This document shows, in pieces, positions 55,694-64,000 of a DNA stretch of 64,000 nt. The first letter of the stretch is position 1. The number at the start of each line of letters is the position of its first letter. The notes beneath the pieces were generated by a model. The model saw only the letters and a list, made by a program, of their open reading frames with translations, did no database searches and had not been told where the DNA came from. Source of the DNA: Vulcanimicrobiota bacterium (GTDB lineage Bacteria; Pseudomonadota; Gammaproteobacteria; Xanthomonadales; Rhodanobacteraceae); assembly GCA_903970555.1 (NCBI GenBank), contig CAJCJD010000246.1:93043-157042 (forward strand). The letters are read 5' to 3'. The position numbers were made by a program, and so were the translations under genes.

Positions 55694-55739
55694 CAAAATT
55701 ATTCCAAGTGGAATATTTATTCCGATTGGAATAATTTTG
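55694..55739. promoter_or_regulatory. Large palindromic operator in the emrA/TetR gap
   Basis: A 46-bp region with perfect 14-bp outer arms (CAAAATTATTCCAA and its complement) and an inner GGAATATTTATTCC. Read another way it is two 14-bp TetR-like sites, ATTCCAAGTGGAAT (55701-55714) and ATTCCGATTGGAAT (55719-55732), 18 bp apart. It is 12 bases before emrA and about 40 before the TetR start. Confidence 0.8.
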
Positions 55740-55779
55740 TCAAATGTTATCTTTAGCCCGTGAGCCGCAGAGAACCCGA

Positions 55780-56499
55780 ATGACCCAAACCAAGCGCCCC
55801 CGACGCTCGCCAGTTGGCGGTTACGCCCGCGGCGACGAGACGCGCCAGCGGATCATCGACGCAGCGGTAAAGCTGTTCGGCGAGCATGGCTTCGCCGGCG
55901 CTTCGACACGCGACATCGCCAATGCCGCCGGGGTCAACGCGCCGGCGCTGCAGTACTACTTCGAAAACAAGGAAGGGGTCTATCAAGCCTGCGCCGAGTA
56001 CATCGCCAACGATCTGAAGGATCGCTTCGCGCCCGCCATGCGCCGGGCCCGTGAGGCGCTGAAGATCGATGGTGGCATCGACACATTGATCGATGCGTTC
56101 ATCGACATACAGGGGGCGACACTGGACGCCATACTGATGCAACCCTTCGCATCGAGCCGGCGCCTTTTCATTGCCCGCGAACTCGCCGATGAAGAGCCGG
56201 CCATGGCTTCCAAGCTGCTGCATCGTCGGCTAAAGCAGCCGCTCAATAAGGTGACCATCAACCTGCTTTCGCGCATTCTGGGCACCAGCCCGAATGACCC
56301 GGTGATGCGCATTCGATTGCTCGCGTTGAGGGGTCAAATCATGCCGTTCCACCATCTGCCGGGTGCTTGTCTCGATATGCTGGGATGGAAAGAGATCGAC
56401 GCTGCGAAAGGGGCATTGCTGAAGGCGACCGTGCTGGATCAGACGCGCACGTTGCTACAGGCCTGGCGCGACAAGCCTGGCGCTAATCGCCCTGGCTGA
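55780..56499 (+). CDS. TetR/CerR-like repressor of the efflux operon
   Basis: The ATG at 55780 gives 239 residues. HTH at about 20-65 (RQRIIDAAVKLFGEHGFAGA, TRDIANAAGVNAPALQYYFE). The C-terminal domain belongs to the DUF1956/CerR type by length and FIDIQGATLDAILMQPFASS. It is divergent from emrAB-nodT with a double operator between, which indicates autoregulation and repression of the pump. The inducer is probably a pump substrate. Confidence 0.9.
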   Translation: MTQTKRPRRSPVGGYARGDETRQRIIDAAVKLFGEHGFAGASTRDIANAAGVNAPALQYYFENKEGVYQACAEYIANDLKDRFAPAMRRAREALKIDGGIDTLIDAFIDIQGATLDAILMQPFASSRRLFIARELADEEPAMASKLLHRRLKQPLNKVTINLLSRILGTSPNDPVMRIRLLALRGQIMPFHHLPGACLDMLGWKEIDAAKGALLKATVLDQTRTLLQAWRDKPGANRPG

Positions 56500-56627
56500 T
56501 TCGTCGTCGCGCCGCGAGAAACGCTGGCTTTGGGCAGCGGACGTTGCGGCTAGACAAATCCGTTGGCAAGCTTCGTCTGTCCTCCATCCCCAAACGGATA
56601 GTGTCGACGGAGTGTGTAGAGGTGTTG

Positions 56628-57092
56628 GTGGAATCGAATCTTTCTTCCACGAGATCCAAGACAACATCGCACCTGCGCGAACTCGCACGGTTGCGCCGCG
56701 TGCGCGACCGGATCGACCGAGAATACACACAGCCTTTGGATGTCGAGGCGTTGGCTCGTGGCGCGCATATGTCAGCCGGCCACCTCAGTCGCCAATTCCG
56801 GCTTGCTTATGGCGAGTCGCCCTATTCCTATCTGATGACGCGGCGCATCGAGCGTGCGATGGCGCTACTTCGTCGCGGTGATCTCAGCGTCACCGAAGTG
56901 TGTTTCGCGGTTGGCTGCGCGTCACTGGGCACCTTCACGACGCGATTCACCGAACTGGTCGGCATGTCGCCGGGCATCTATCGGCGCAACGAGTCGCAGG
57001 CGACAGCGGGGATTCCTTCGTGCGTGGCGAAACAGGTCACCCGACCGATCAGGAATCGAGAAGCGCCGCCTACCGAGCCGGAACTAGACTGA
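56628..57092 (+). CDS. AraC-family HTH regulator (HTH only)
   Basis: No ATG start is present; GTG 56628 has the best SD (GAGG, 5 bases) and gives 154 residues, while GTG 56601 or TTG 56544 are alternatives. Almost the whole protein is an AraC double HTH: PLDVEALARGAHMSAGHLSR, YSYLMTRRIERAMALLRRGD, VTEVCFAVGCASLGTFTTRF. It lacks an effector domain, as in MarA/SoxS-type activators. A VOC-family gene follows after 31 bases and is probably its target or partner. Confidence 0.82.
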   Translation: MESNLSSTRSKTTSHLRELARLRRVRDRIDREYTQPLDVEALARGAHMSAGHLSRQFRLAYGESPYSYLMTRRIERAMALLRRGDLSVTEVCFAVGCASLGTFTTRFTELVGMSPGIYRRNESQATAGIPSCVAKQVTRPIRNREAPPTEPELD

Positions 57093-57123
57093 TCGCCATC
57101 GGCCCATACTCAAGAGAGACGCC

Positions 57124-57534
57124 ATGGACATCACCATTCACGCCAGTTTCCTGCCGCAGAACGATCCCGACGCCGCTCTGGCGTTCTATCGCGACACACT
57201 CGGCTTCGAGGTGCGCAACGATGTCGGATACGGCGGAAAGCGCTGGATTACCGTCGGCCCGGCAGGTCAGCCCGGCACCTCGATCGTTTTGTATCCGCCG
57301 GACGCAAGCCCGGGCGTCACCGACGACGAACGACGCACCATCGCCGAGATGATGGCGAAGGGCACTTTCGGCATCATCCTCTTCGCGACCAAGGATCTCG
57401 CCGGCACGTTCGAGCGACTACAGGCTTGCGATGCAGATATCGTCCAGGAGCCAACCGATCAGCCGTACGGGGTTCGCGACTGCGCCGTTCGCGACCCCGC
57501 CGGCAACATGATTCGTATCCAACAACTGCGCTGA
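57124..57534 (+). CDS. VOC/glyoxalase-family protein
   Basis: 136 residues with two beta-alpha-beta-beta-beta units: DPDAALAFYRDTLGFEVRND in the first and GIILFATKDLAGTFERLQAC with CAVRDPAGNMIRI in the second. Members include glyoxalase I, dioxygenases and drug-resistance binders; the metal ligands cannot be assigned safely. Directly behind the AraC-type gene. Confidence 0.85.
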   Translation: MDITIHASFLPQNDPDAALAFYRDTLGFEVRNDVGYGGKRWITVGPAGQPGTSIVLYPPDASPGVTDDERRTIAEMMAKGTFGIILFATKDLAGTFERLQACDADIVQEPTDQPYGVRDCAVRDPAGNMIRIQQLR

Positions 57535-57564
57535 GTCAGTGGATCGATGGACGGCGCATTCGAC

Positions 57565-58467
57565 TCATGCGGTTTGATGACGAGAATCGTCTCGCACCAC
57601 GTGCGTCGCGATGCCATCTAGCGCCGCCATGGCATCGTCGGGAATGTTCAGATCCGCAGCGGCAAGGTTCTCGTTGAGATGCGCGATGGAAGATGTGCCC
57701 GGAATGAGCAGCATATTGGGCGCGCGATGAAGCAACCATGCGAGGGCTACTTGCATCGGCGTTACGCCGAGGCGCTGCGCAATGTCCGATAACGTCGACG
57801 ATTGCAGCGGCGTGAATCCACCAAGCGGGAAGTACGGCACATAGGCGATGCCGTCGCGCGCCAAGTGGTCGATCAACGCATCATCGTTGCGATGTGCAAC
57901 GTTGTAGTGATTTTGCACGCATACGATCGGACAGATCTTTTGTCCCTCGGCAACCTGTGCAGCCGTCACGTTGCTTAGGCCCATGTGTCGTACCAAGCCT
58001 TGTCGTTGCAGATCGGCAAGTATCGAGAGCGGCGCTTCGATGGATCCCTCCGCCGCCTCATGCGGTTTGATCATGATGCGCAAGTTGACGACATCGAGTA
58101 CATCCACTCCGAGGTTGCGTAAGTTGTCGTGCACGGCATGCGTGAGCTCTTCACGCGAAAAAGCCGGTATCCACGATTTGTCTTCGCCACGCCGTGCACC
58201 GATTTTGGTGACGATGGTCAGATCGTCCGCATAAGGCGCAAGCGCTTCCCGGATCAGCTGATTGGTGACGTGCGGCCCGTAAAAGTCGCTGGTATCGATA
58301 TGGTTTACGCCGGAGGCCACCGCGGCACGCAGAACATCCAATGCCTGAGCGCGATCCTTGGGCGGACCGAATACACCGGGTCCAGCCAGCTGCATGGCGC
58401 CGTAACCAAGCCGCCTTACGCTGCGGTGGCCGAGAGTGAACACGTCGGATTTGCGGGTGTGAGACAT
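57565..58467 (-). CDS. Aldo/keto reductase
   Basis: The ATG at 58467 lies 6 bases behind GGAGG; the GTG one codon earlier is ignored. 300 residues, TIM-barrel AKR: LGYGAMQLAG, INHIDTSDFYG-type segment (GVNHIDTSDFYGPHVTN with Asp and Tyr of the tetrad), IVTKIGARR (Lys). The expected His of the tetrad is replaced in DVVNLRIM by Asn, as in several AKR subfamilies. LIPGTSSIAHLNENLAA binds NADPH. It is divergent from a LysR gene, probably its regulator. Confidence 0.88.
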   Translation of the reverse strand: MSHTRKSDVFTLGHRSVRRLGYGAMQLAGPGVFGPPKDRAQALDVLRAAVASGVNHIDTSDFYGPHVTNQLIREALAPYADDLTIVTKIGARRGEDKSWIPAFSREELTHAVHDNLRNLGVDVLDVVNLRIMIKPHEAAEGSIEAPLSILADLQRQGLVRHMGLSNVTAAQVAEGQKICPIVCVQNHYNVAHRNDDALIDHLARDGIAYVPYFPLGGFTPLQSSTLSDIAQRLGVTPMQVALAWLLHRAPNMLLIPGTSSIAHLNENLAAADLNIPDDAMAALDGIATHVVRDDSRHQTA

Positions 58468-58533
58468 CACTAACCTCCGTTTTTGTTGACGGGAAGCTTA
58501 GGCGTTGTCCAATCGCGCGATAAGGGCGCACAA

Positions 58534-58552
58534 TCCGCACGGCCCGTGCGGA
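58534..58552. promoter_or_regulatory. GC-rich palindrome in the AKR/LysR gap
   Basis: TCCGCACGG-C-CCGTGCGGA has perfect 9-bp arms around one base, 10 bases before the LysR start and 66 before the AKR start. It is a candidate operator; a stem in the LysR leader mRNA is the alternative. Confidence 0.55.
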
Positions 58553-58562
58553 ATATCGAACA

Positions 58563-59501
58563 ATGAACGTCGATTTGAGCGATTTGAATGCCTTTATGGC
58601 CGTAGCCAGGGCCGGCGGCTTCCGCGATGCCGCGCGTGCCGGTGGCATGAGCCCTTCCGGATTGAGCGAAGCAGTGCGCCGCCTGGAAACCCAACTCGGC
58701 GTGCGGCTGCTCAATCGCACCACGCGCAGCGTGGTGCCAACCGACGCGGGCAAGCGCTTGCTCGATCGCCTTGCTCCCGCATTGGCTGAAGTGGAATCAG
58801 CGCTCGACGTCGTCAACAATGCGCGCGACAAACCGATGGGTACGTTGCGGCTCAACGTACCCGTGAGTGCGGCGCGATTAGTGCTGCCTGCGATCCTTCC
58901 TGCTTTCCTTGCGGCGTATCTCGACGTGCAGGTGGAAATCGTTGCCGAAGACAGCTTCGTCGATGTGCTTGCGTCAGGATGCGACGCAGGCATTCGCTAC
59001 GACGAACGATTGGAGCAGGACATGATCGCGGTGCCGATCGGACCACGCGTGCAACGTTTCGCCACGGCGGCCGCATCTGCATATCTCGATCGCCATGGAC
59101 GACCCGAGCATCCACAGGATTTGTTATCGCACGCATGCATCCGCGGGCGCTTCAGCAGCGGAATGATCAACGCCTGGGAATTCGAACGCGCAGGAGAGCT
59201 GGTGAAACTGGAACCCTCCGGCCCCTTGATCGTACGCGCGGGCGCGGCAACGGATCTCGGCGTCGAGGCGGCAATTGCTGGCGTCGGCGTCATCTATCTA
59301 TTTGAGGACTGGTTGCGCCCCTACTTTGAACGCGGCGAACTTGAGCCGATTCTCGAGCCTTGGTGGCAACGCTTTAGCGGCCCGTTTCTTTACTTCCCCA
59401 GCCGACGTCTCATGCCTGCGCCGTTGCGGGCGTTCGTCGATTTCGTGAAGGCAGCGAGCTTTGCGGGAGTCGCGGGAGTTGCGGGTGCAGAAAAGGGATA
59501 G
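58563..59501 (+). CDS. LysR-family regulator (CrgA/AaeR-like)
   Basis: 312 residues. HTH about 1-60 (LNAFMAVARAGGFRDAARAG, MSPSGLSEAVRRLETQLGVR, LLNRTTRSVVPTDAG), typical of the DmlR/CrgA branch. The effector domain follows to about 300. It is divergent from the aldo/keto reductase and should control it; the effector is unknown. Confidence 0.9.
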   Translation: MNVDLSDLNAFMAVARAGGFRDAARAGGMSPSGLSEAVRRLETQLGVRLLNRTTRSVVPTDAGKRLLDRLAPALAEVESALDVVNNARDKPMGTLRLNVPVSAARLVLPAILPAFLAAYLDVQVEIVAEDSFVDVLASGCDAGIRYDERLEQDMIAVPIGPRVQRFATAAASAYLDRHGRPEHPQDLLSHACIRGRFSSGMINAWEFERAGELVKLEPSGPLIVRAGAATDLGVEAAIAGVGVIYLFEDWLRPYFERGELEPILEPWWQRFSGPFLYFPSRRLMPAPLRAFVDFVKAASFAGVAGVAGAEKG

Positions 59502-59531
59502 CGCTGCGTGCGGTACCCGCAAGCTTCACGT

Positions 59532-59945
59532 CTATTTGGTTTTAGCCGCTTTCGCCCGGGTGGCTGTGATTGCTTTCTTCTTCACTTTGCTCTGGTTGTA
59601 ATCAATAGCAGCACGAATGAGATTCTTTAGTGCGCGCTTATCAACCTTGTCGCCCTCGAAAAAATCGATGGCGCGCCTCGCGTTCCCTTCGAGGCCCGCG
59701 TTGAAAAGCTTGCCAGGGTCCGGGATGCTCGCTCCGTAGGCAAAGGTGAGCTTCACCTTGCCCTTGTGGGCATTGGCGACCGCGATGATTCCATCGCGAT
59801 ACCACACCGGGCTCCCCATCCATTTCCATTCTTCGACGATCTCCTTGTCGGCCTCCAGGATGCACTTGCGAACGCTGGCGAACGTTTCACCGCGCCAGTC
59901 CGTGAGTTCGGCGATCATCTGGTCAATGCGTTCGGATGGATTCAT
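59532..59945 (-). CDS. DUF1801 (YdhG-like) protein
   Basis: The ATG at 59945 (MNPSERIDQMIAELTDWRGE) gives 137 residues; the upstream open frame is not supported. The core is SVRKCILEADKEIVEEWKWM, GSPVWYRDGIIAVANAHKGK and KLTFAYGASIPDPGKLFNAG, typical of DUF1801. The C-terminus is Lys-rich (KVKKKAITATRAKAAKTK). Function unknown; convergent with the LysR gene. Confidence 0.85.
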   Translation of the reverse strand: MNPSERIDQMIAELTDWRGETFASVRKCILEADKEIVEEWKWMGSPVWYRDGIIAVANAHKGKVKLTFAYGASIPDPGKLFNAGLEGNARRAIDFFEGDKVDKRALKNLIRAAIDYNQSKVKKKAITATRAKAAKTK

Positions 59946-60057
59946 GGGGTTTTCACGCCTCCAATTGTGGTCCTGTTTCATACGGCCACCGTGCCAACAT
60001 GGCGATTCCATTATTAAATTAAGACAGCGTCGCAGACGCGAGTATCGCCCTTCGCAA

Positions 60058-61095
60058 TTAGCGCGACAACGTCGCAGGCTCAATCAGGCCATGAAGAAAA
60101 GTACGCGTGCGCGTTAACGCCTCACGCGACTCAGCGAGTGAGAGATCAAACTGGTACTCGTGTTCCAGCGGCGGCGAATGCGAAGCGGGATAGAACAGCG
60201 TCTCTACCCTCACGCCCTGCTTTTGCAATGCATCGGCAAGCGCCACCGATTGCGGCGCCAGAGCGTCATCGTTGCCAACGCTAATAAACACAGGCGGAAA
60301 GTTTGGCGTGACATGTGGCACGACGGAAAAACTTTGCAACAACGGCCGTGACGGATTTGGCGAGCCAAAGTAAGACCACACAACGGTGCGTGAAAACCAA
60401 GATGACGACGCCTGGGATGCGATGAGCTGCCCATCATAAGGGCCGCAGAACAACACCACTCCTAGCAATTGTGCACGCTCGATTCCAGCATGTAAGCCAG
60501 TGGCTTCCGCATAGTTCGGCGACGATGCCAATGCGGCCAACTGTGCTGCAAGCTGCGCACCGGCGGAGTCGCCGGCGAGAATGAAGCGATGGCGGTCCAA
60601 TTGCAGGCGTGCGGCATTTGCGGAAAGAAATGCCAACGCCTGACCGATCTGCCGCACCGCCGCCGGATATTTGATCTCGGGCGCCAGCGGGTAATCCACA
60701 GCGATTACCGCAAAGCCATCCGAAGCAAGAATTCGCGCGTAGTTGGCGACTTCCCCTCGGCTGCCTGCAACGTATCCGCCACCGTGAATCCAGACGATGA
60801 TGGGCAGCTCACGACCATCGAGTGCCGACGGGCGGTAGATATCCAGCAGCGCAGAAGGATCGTTGGGGTCATAGCGCAAACCGGCCAACATACGAATATC
60901 TGGCGGCACATAAGCGCTCAGCGCTGCGTTTGAAGCAACGTCATCGCGTTCAAACGCCCAACGAATCACCCATACGGAAGGCAGCGGGCTACTCTTGAAC
61001 ACAACAAGCGCTGCGATAGCCAGAGTCGCAACGACAAACAGGCTTGTTACTAGTGCTTGCCGCCATCCACGTCGCACAGGCTTGGGCGTAGCCAT
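60058..61095 (-). CDS. Membrane-anchored HSL-type alpha/beta hydrolase
   Basis: The ATG at 61095 (SD GAGGGG, 8 bases) gives 345 residues. A single N-terminal membrane segment (ALVTSLFVVATLAIAALVVF) likely anchors it in the inner membrane with the enzyme outside. The hormone-sensitive-lipase group shows in VWIHGGGYVAGSRGE (oxyanion hole), the nucleophile LAGDSAGAQLAAQ, the acid VGNDDALAPQ and the His in YPASHSPPLEHEY. It hydrolyses short acyl esters; the natural substrate is unknown. Confidence 0.87.
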   Translation of the reverse strand: MATPKPVRRGWRQALVTSLFVVATLAIAALVVFKSSPLPSVWVIRWAFERDDVASNAALSAYVPPDIRMLAGLRYDPNDPSALLDIYRPSALDGRELPIIVWIHGGGYVAGSRGEVANYARILASDGFAVIAVDYPLAPEIKYPAAVRQIGQALAFLSANAARLQLDRHRFILAGDSAGAQLAAQLAALASSPNYAEATGLHAGIERAQLLGVVLFCGPYDGQLIASQASSSWFSRTVVWSYFGSPNPSRPLLQSFSVVPHVTPNFPPVFISVGNDDALAPQSVALADALQKQGVRVETLFYPASHSPPLEHEYQFDLSLAESREALTRTRTFLHGLIEPATLSR

Positions 61096-61310
61096 CGCGG
61101 AAGCCCCTCGGGCGATAGTTGCGTCGATGCTACTGCCGTTGCACGGAGCAACCAAGTTACCGTGTCGCTATCTGGGTCTGCCCGCATCTTTCATGTCGAA
61201 TGCTGACAGGCGTTGTCAGCAATTGCCCCGGCAAGAGGGTCTGCACGGTGGTGCTTTGTACGTCTACGCGGGCATCATGGTGTCGATTGCCCTTCCCCAC
61301 GGCTGCGCTC

Positions 61311-62195
61311 ATGTCATCACGTACCACCGTTGCACCGACCGTACTTGCAGTTGGCGCGCTACTGATCAGCATGGTCTCGTACCAATGCGGTGCATCGCTG
61401 GCCAAGCATCTGTTCCCGCTAGTCGGCGCACAGGGAGCCACCGCCTATCGTTTAGGGCTCAGCGCGCTGATGCTGTTGCTATGTCGACGGCCGTGGCGGC
61501 GATCCGGCAGTCAACGTGACTGGCGCGCGCTGTGGGGCTATGGCCTTTCGATGGGCGCGATGAATCTGGTGTTCTATATGTCGCTGCGGACAATTCCACT
61601 GGGCATTGCCGTGGCCCTGGAATTCACCGGACCCTTGGCACTCGCGTTATTTGGATCGCGCCGATTGATCGACTTCATATGGATCGCGCTGGTCGTCGCC
61701 GGGTTGGCACTCCTGCTGCCGCTTCGCACGCAGATGCAAGCGCTCGACCCCGTTGGCGTGATGTACGCGCTGGCCGCTGGTGTGGGCTGGGCGCTGTATA
61801 TCGTGCTGGGCAAGAAGGCGGGTGCAGCTTACGGCGCGGATGCGGTGACGCTCGGCACTTCCGTCGGCGCGTTGCTGGCGATCCCATTCGGCATCGCCCA
61901 TGCCGGCAGCGCATTGCTATCGCCAGCGTTATTGCCGTATGCGCTGGGTGTAGCCGTGCTCAGCTCGGCGCTCCCTTATTCGCTGGAGATGGTCGCGCTG
62001 ACGCATCTGCCGGCTCGCACGTTCAGCACCTTGTTGAGCGTGGAGCCAGCCATCGCGGCGATAGCGGGCGTGGCTCTGCTGAACGAACGACTCGGCGTGC
62101 TGCAGTGGCTGGCTATCGTGGCAATCATTGTGGCAGCCGCCGGTACCGCGTTGAGCGTGCAACGCCCTCCATTGACCGAGCCGCTGGTGAACTGA
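61311..62195 (+). CDS. rhtA: EamA/DMT-family exporter, RhtA-like
   Basis: The ATG at 61311 gives 294 residues with ten membrane segments in two EamA halves. RhtA-like motifs are SMVSYQCGASLAKHLFPLVG, GATAYRLGLSALML, NLVFYMSLRTIPLGIAVALE, FTGPLALAL and YALAAGVGWALYIVLG. RhtA exports threonine and homoserine; specificity in this organism is not established. The gene is divergent from the HSL-type hydrolase. A longer open frame upstream to 61119 is not supported. Confidence 0.85.
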   Translation: MSSRTTVAPTVLAVGALLISMVSYQCGASLAKHLFPLVGAQGATAYRLGLSALMLLLCRRPWRRSGSQRDWRALWGYGLSMGAMNLVFYMSLRTIPLGIAVALEFTGPLALALFGSRRLIDFIWIALVVAGLALLLPLRTQMQALDPVGVMYALAAGVGWALYIVLGKKAGAAYGADAVTLGTSVGALLAIPFGIAHAGSALLSPALLPYALGVAVLSSALPYSLEMVALTHLPARTFSTLLSVEPAIAAIAGVALLNERLGVLQWLAIVAIIVAAAGTALSVQRPPLTEPLVN

Positions 62196-62633
62196 GTCCC
62201 ACTGACAACGGCGATACTGTTCCGAAATGGCACTGGCTTTCGGCATCTTGAAGAATGCTTGTACGCGCCGACTCCGTGCTGCATCCACACGCGCCTCTGC
62301 CATTACGTTTTGTTGGCAGCGCTTAGAAAGGGCAACGTCACGCTTCGTCACAAACGTTCACGGCGGCTCAACGTGGCACGAATGAGATTCTCGCGAACGC
62401 ATGCTCAGTCGTGCGAACAGGGAACGGCGATCTTTTCTCGACTTGCTCAGCCACCTTATCAAGTGGTGATGTGCCATGAAATCGCTGATTAATTCATGCA
62501 CAAATCGTGCCTTTTCAGTTAAAGTTTTGATACGCATTGTTAGCAATCAGAACTTCATCACACTTTTAATTCGTAAAAGCGATCATCGTACGGCCACAAT
62601 TTATTTTGCCGGCATCGAACACAGGGGGGCCTA
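62196..62633. other. Intergenic region upstream of the V4R-like gene
   Basis: About 438 bases. No gene is called; the plus frame 62259-62492 has no domain. The part 62470-62610 is markedly A/T-rich and should contain the promoter of the following gene, whose SD is AGGGGGG. Confidence 0.45.
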
Positions 62634-63620
62634 ATGATCGAGCTGGAAATTCAGGCGCTCTCGGAGAAACGGGAAGGCCTGCTTATCGACGTCGGCCGAT
62701 GCGCCGTCGCGAGCGGATTTACCTTGCAGAAGCAGCGTCTGGCACAGGACGACAACGGCGTGTTGCTGACGATGGTCGTTCGCGGACCTGAGCGCAAACA
62801 GCGAGCACTTGAATCCGCCCTCGAGGCGCATGAGCGCGTCATCAGTTTCGAAGTTTCGCCATTCGTGGAAGGCGCATCCAAGCCGCATTTCGCAGCATCA
62901 CCGCCGCCCATTGTTGTTCGGCAAGATGTTGCGCCTGCACCCGCTCCGGCAGCGGTACCGACACCAGCACCAGCTATCGATGCCGCACCGGTTGTCGCTC
63001 CCGCGGCCGTGGTGGATAAGCTCGCTGTGCCTGAGCCTATCGCAGCACCCGTTGTGGCCGCTGCACCGGAACCCCAGCCAGAGCCCGAGCCTGAGTTCGT
63101 TTTCATCATGCCGACTGCGCCGTCGCCCGCACCTGCGTCAGCGGTGTCGGAGCCGTTCGTAGAAGTGATTCCGATCGGCCCCGACGAAGAGGCCGTAGAA
63201 AAAGTGCTGCCGAAACTGACCGGCGAATATCCGGAAATTTTTCCGCCTCTGCTGAAGTTGGAAGATTCGGTGGTCGCGGCGGCGCGCGAGTCCTCGCTTT
63301 TGTTAGCAGGGCAACGCACGGGTGCGTGGGTATTCGAACGCGACTATGCGTCGAGTGCCAAACTCAGTTTGCGCGATGCGATCGCAAGCATAGGCATTCC
63401 GGCGCTACATGCGCTCGTCGAGGTCGAGCAGCAAGGCGAGCAGCTGCACATTCGCAACAGCCCGCTATGCATGGAAGATGGTCATTCCGGCTGCAAATTT
63501 TTCAGCGGTTACCTGGAAGGTTTGCTCAGTGCTGCCATTGGAACGGACAGCCTATCGATCTTCGCCGTTTGTTGCCGCAGTTGCGGTGCAGGCGAGTGCA
63601 TCTTAGCTATCTCGGATTGA
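62634..63620 (+). CDS. Protein with Pro/Ala-rich linker and C-terminal V4R-like domain
   Basis: 328 residues. Residues 1-75 look like a small alpha/beta ACT-like domain (LLIDVGRCAVASGFTLQKQR). About 85-185 is a disordered linker rich in Pro, Ala and Val/Glu (VAPAPAPAAVPTPAPAIDAA). About 190-328 contains the V4R pattern: LCMEDGHSGCKFFSGYLEGL, LSAAIG and a C-terminal CCRSCGAGECIL with clustered Cys. V4R domains bind small hydrophobic ligands or metal and occur in XylR-type sensors. There is no signal peptide or effector domain, so a soluble sensor or adaptor is the best guess. Confidence 0.7.
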   Translation: MIELEIQALSEKREGLLIDVGRCAVASGFTLQKQRLAQDDNGVLLTMVVRGPERKQRALESALEAHERVISFEVSPFVEGASKPHFAASPPPIVVRQDVAPAPAPAAVPTPAPAIDAAPVVAPAAVVDKLAVPEPIAAPVVAAAPEPQPEPEPEFVFIMPTAPSPAPASAVSEPFVEVIPIGPDEEAVEKVLPKLTGEYPEIFPPLLKLEDSVVAAARESSLLLAGQRTGAWVFERDYASSAKLSLRDAIASIGIPALHALVEVEQQGEQLHIRNSPLCMEDGHSGCKFFSGYLEGLLSAAIGTDSLSIFAVCCRSCGAGECILAISD

Positions 63621-63656
63621 TCGGTTCATTCGCCGCAGTCATCGCCTCGACAATGC

Positions 63657-63685
63657 AAAAAAGCCCGGCCTAAGCCGGGCTTTTT
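63657..63685. terminator. Bidirectional Rho-independent terminator
   Basis: A-run (63657-63662), stem GCCCGGC/GCCGGGC with loop CTAA, then TTTTT (63681-63685). It lies 37 bases behind the V4R-like gene and 20 bases behind the convergent OmpA-domain gene, so it serves both strands. Confidence 0.92.
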
Positions 63686-63705
63686 CGTAACACCTTGCAG
63701 CTCGA

Positions 63706-64000
63706 TTACTGCTGAACCTGCAGTTCCGTACGACGGTTGCGGGCGCGACCCTCGGCCGTCTTGTTGGTGTCGATCGGATCGTTCAGACCATGACCGATCG
63801 GGCCTTCCAGACGGCTCGCATCGATACCGTGCGAGGTCAGGTAGTCGTACACGATCTTTGCACGACGCTCCGACAAGCCCTGGTTGTAAGCGGCCGTACC
63901 CACGCTGTCCGTGTAACCGGCCACCGTCACGTGCACCTGCGGGTAACGCTTCAGCGTATCCACCGCCTGGTCCAGGATCGCCAGCGAGTCGCTGCTCGGC
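63706..64000 (-). CDS. OmpA-family outer-membrane protein (C-terminal part, start outside window)
   Basis: The minus frame is open through base 64000; 97 codons and the stop at 63706 are visible. The visible part is the OmpA C-terminal domain: VHVTVAGYTDSVGTAAYNQG, LSERRAKIVYDYLTSHGIDA, RLEGPIGHGLNDPIDTNKTA, EGRARNRRTELQVQQ, with the conserved Asp and Arg for binding diaminopimelate in peptidoglycan. The gene continues upstream, where a barrel or lipoprotein part would lie. Confidence 0.9.
   Translation of the reverse strand, partial: PSSDSLAILDQAVDTLKRYPQVHVTVAGYTDSVGTAAYNQGLSERRAKIVYDYLTSHGIDASRLEGPIGHGLNDPIDTNKTAEGRARNRRTELQVQQ

Overview
The window is about 60% G+C, gene-dense and Gram-negative. 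A TonB-dependent receptor, an OprB-type porin, OmpA-domain proteins, a NodT-type efflux outer-membrane factor, a YadA-type trimeric autotransporter and many LysR regulators point to a gammaproteobacterium of the Xanthomonadales, most like Rhodanobacteraceae (Dyella/Luteibacter-like). That placement is inferred from gene content, not from a marker gene. I saw no rRNA, tRNA, CRISPR array, insertion sequence or prophage.

Region 1 (1-16.8 kb, mostly minus strand) is a surface and secretion block. It holds the 5' part of a very large secreted GH2-type glycosidase with Ig-like and F5/8C-type domains, a DUF4019 protein, an unrecognised protein, a BamE/OmpA-domain lipoprotein of the TpgA type, the 2820-residue trimeric autotransporter adhesin it sits behind, and a stand-alone LuxR-type HTH protein.

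Region 2 (16.8-24 kb) is a set of regulator/enzyme pairs: exported alpha/beta hydrolase with TetR; LysR with a quinone-oxidoreductase-like MDR and an AhpD-like protein; an SDR; a protoglobin; and a LysR regulator with two N-terminal HTH domains.

Region 3 (24.2-30.6 kb, plus strand) is a polycarboxylate/aromatic-acid catabolic cluster: amidohydrolase, dihydroxyphthalate-decarboxylase-like protein, DAACS transporter, OprB porin, LigK-type aldolase and LigJ-type hydratase. It carries the lower 4-oxalomesaconate route but no ring-cleavage dioxygenase.

Region 4 (30.7-35.4 kb) holds a SnoaL-like protein, a GNAT acetyltransferase, a LysR, DUF427 and two SDRs.

Region 5 (36.1-51.3 kb) is a complete galactoside-utilisation locus. 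A TonB receptor takes up galactosides; secreted GH35 beta-galactosidase and GH27 alpha-galactosidase release galactose; a mutarotase and a GalP-like permease follow. A full De Ley-Doudoroff pathway (galactose dehydrogenase, lactonase, DgoD, DgoK, DgoA) ends in pyruvate and glyceraldehyde-3-phosphate. Two paralogous FCD-type GntR regulators lie in the middle, and AT-rich operator-like sites occur before the receptor and both regulators.

Region 6 (51.4-64 kb) has an EmrAB-NodT tripartite pump with a divergent TetR and a large palindromic operator, small metabolic and regulatory genes, a DMT exporter, a V4R-like protein with a Pro/Ala-rich linker, a bidirectional terminator and the 3' part of an OmpA-domain gene.
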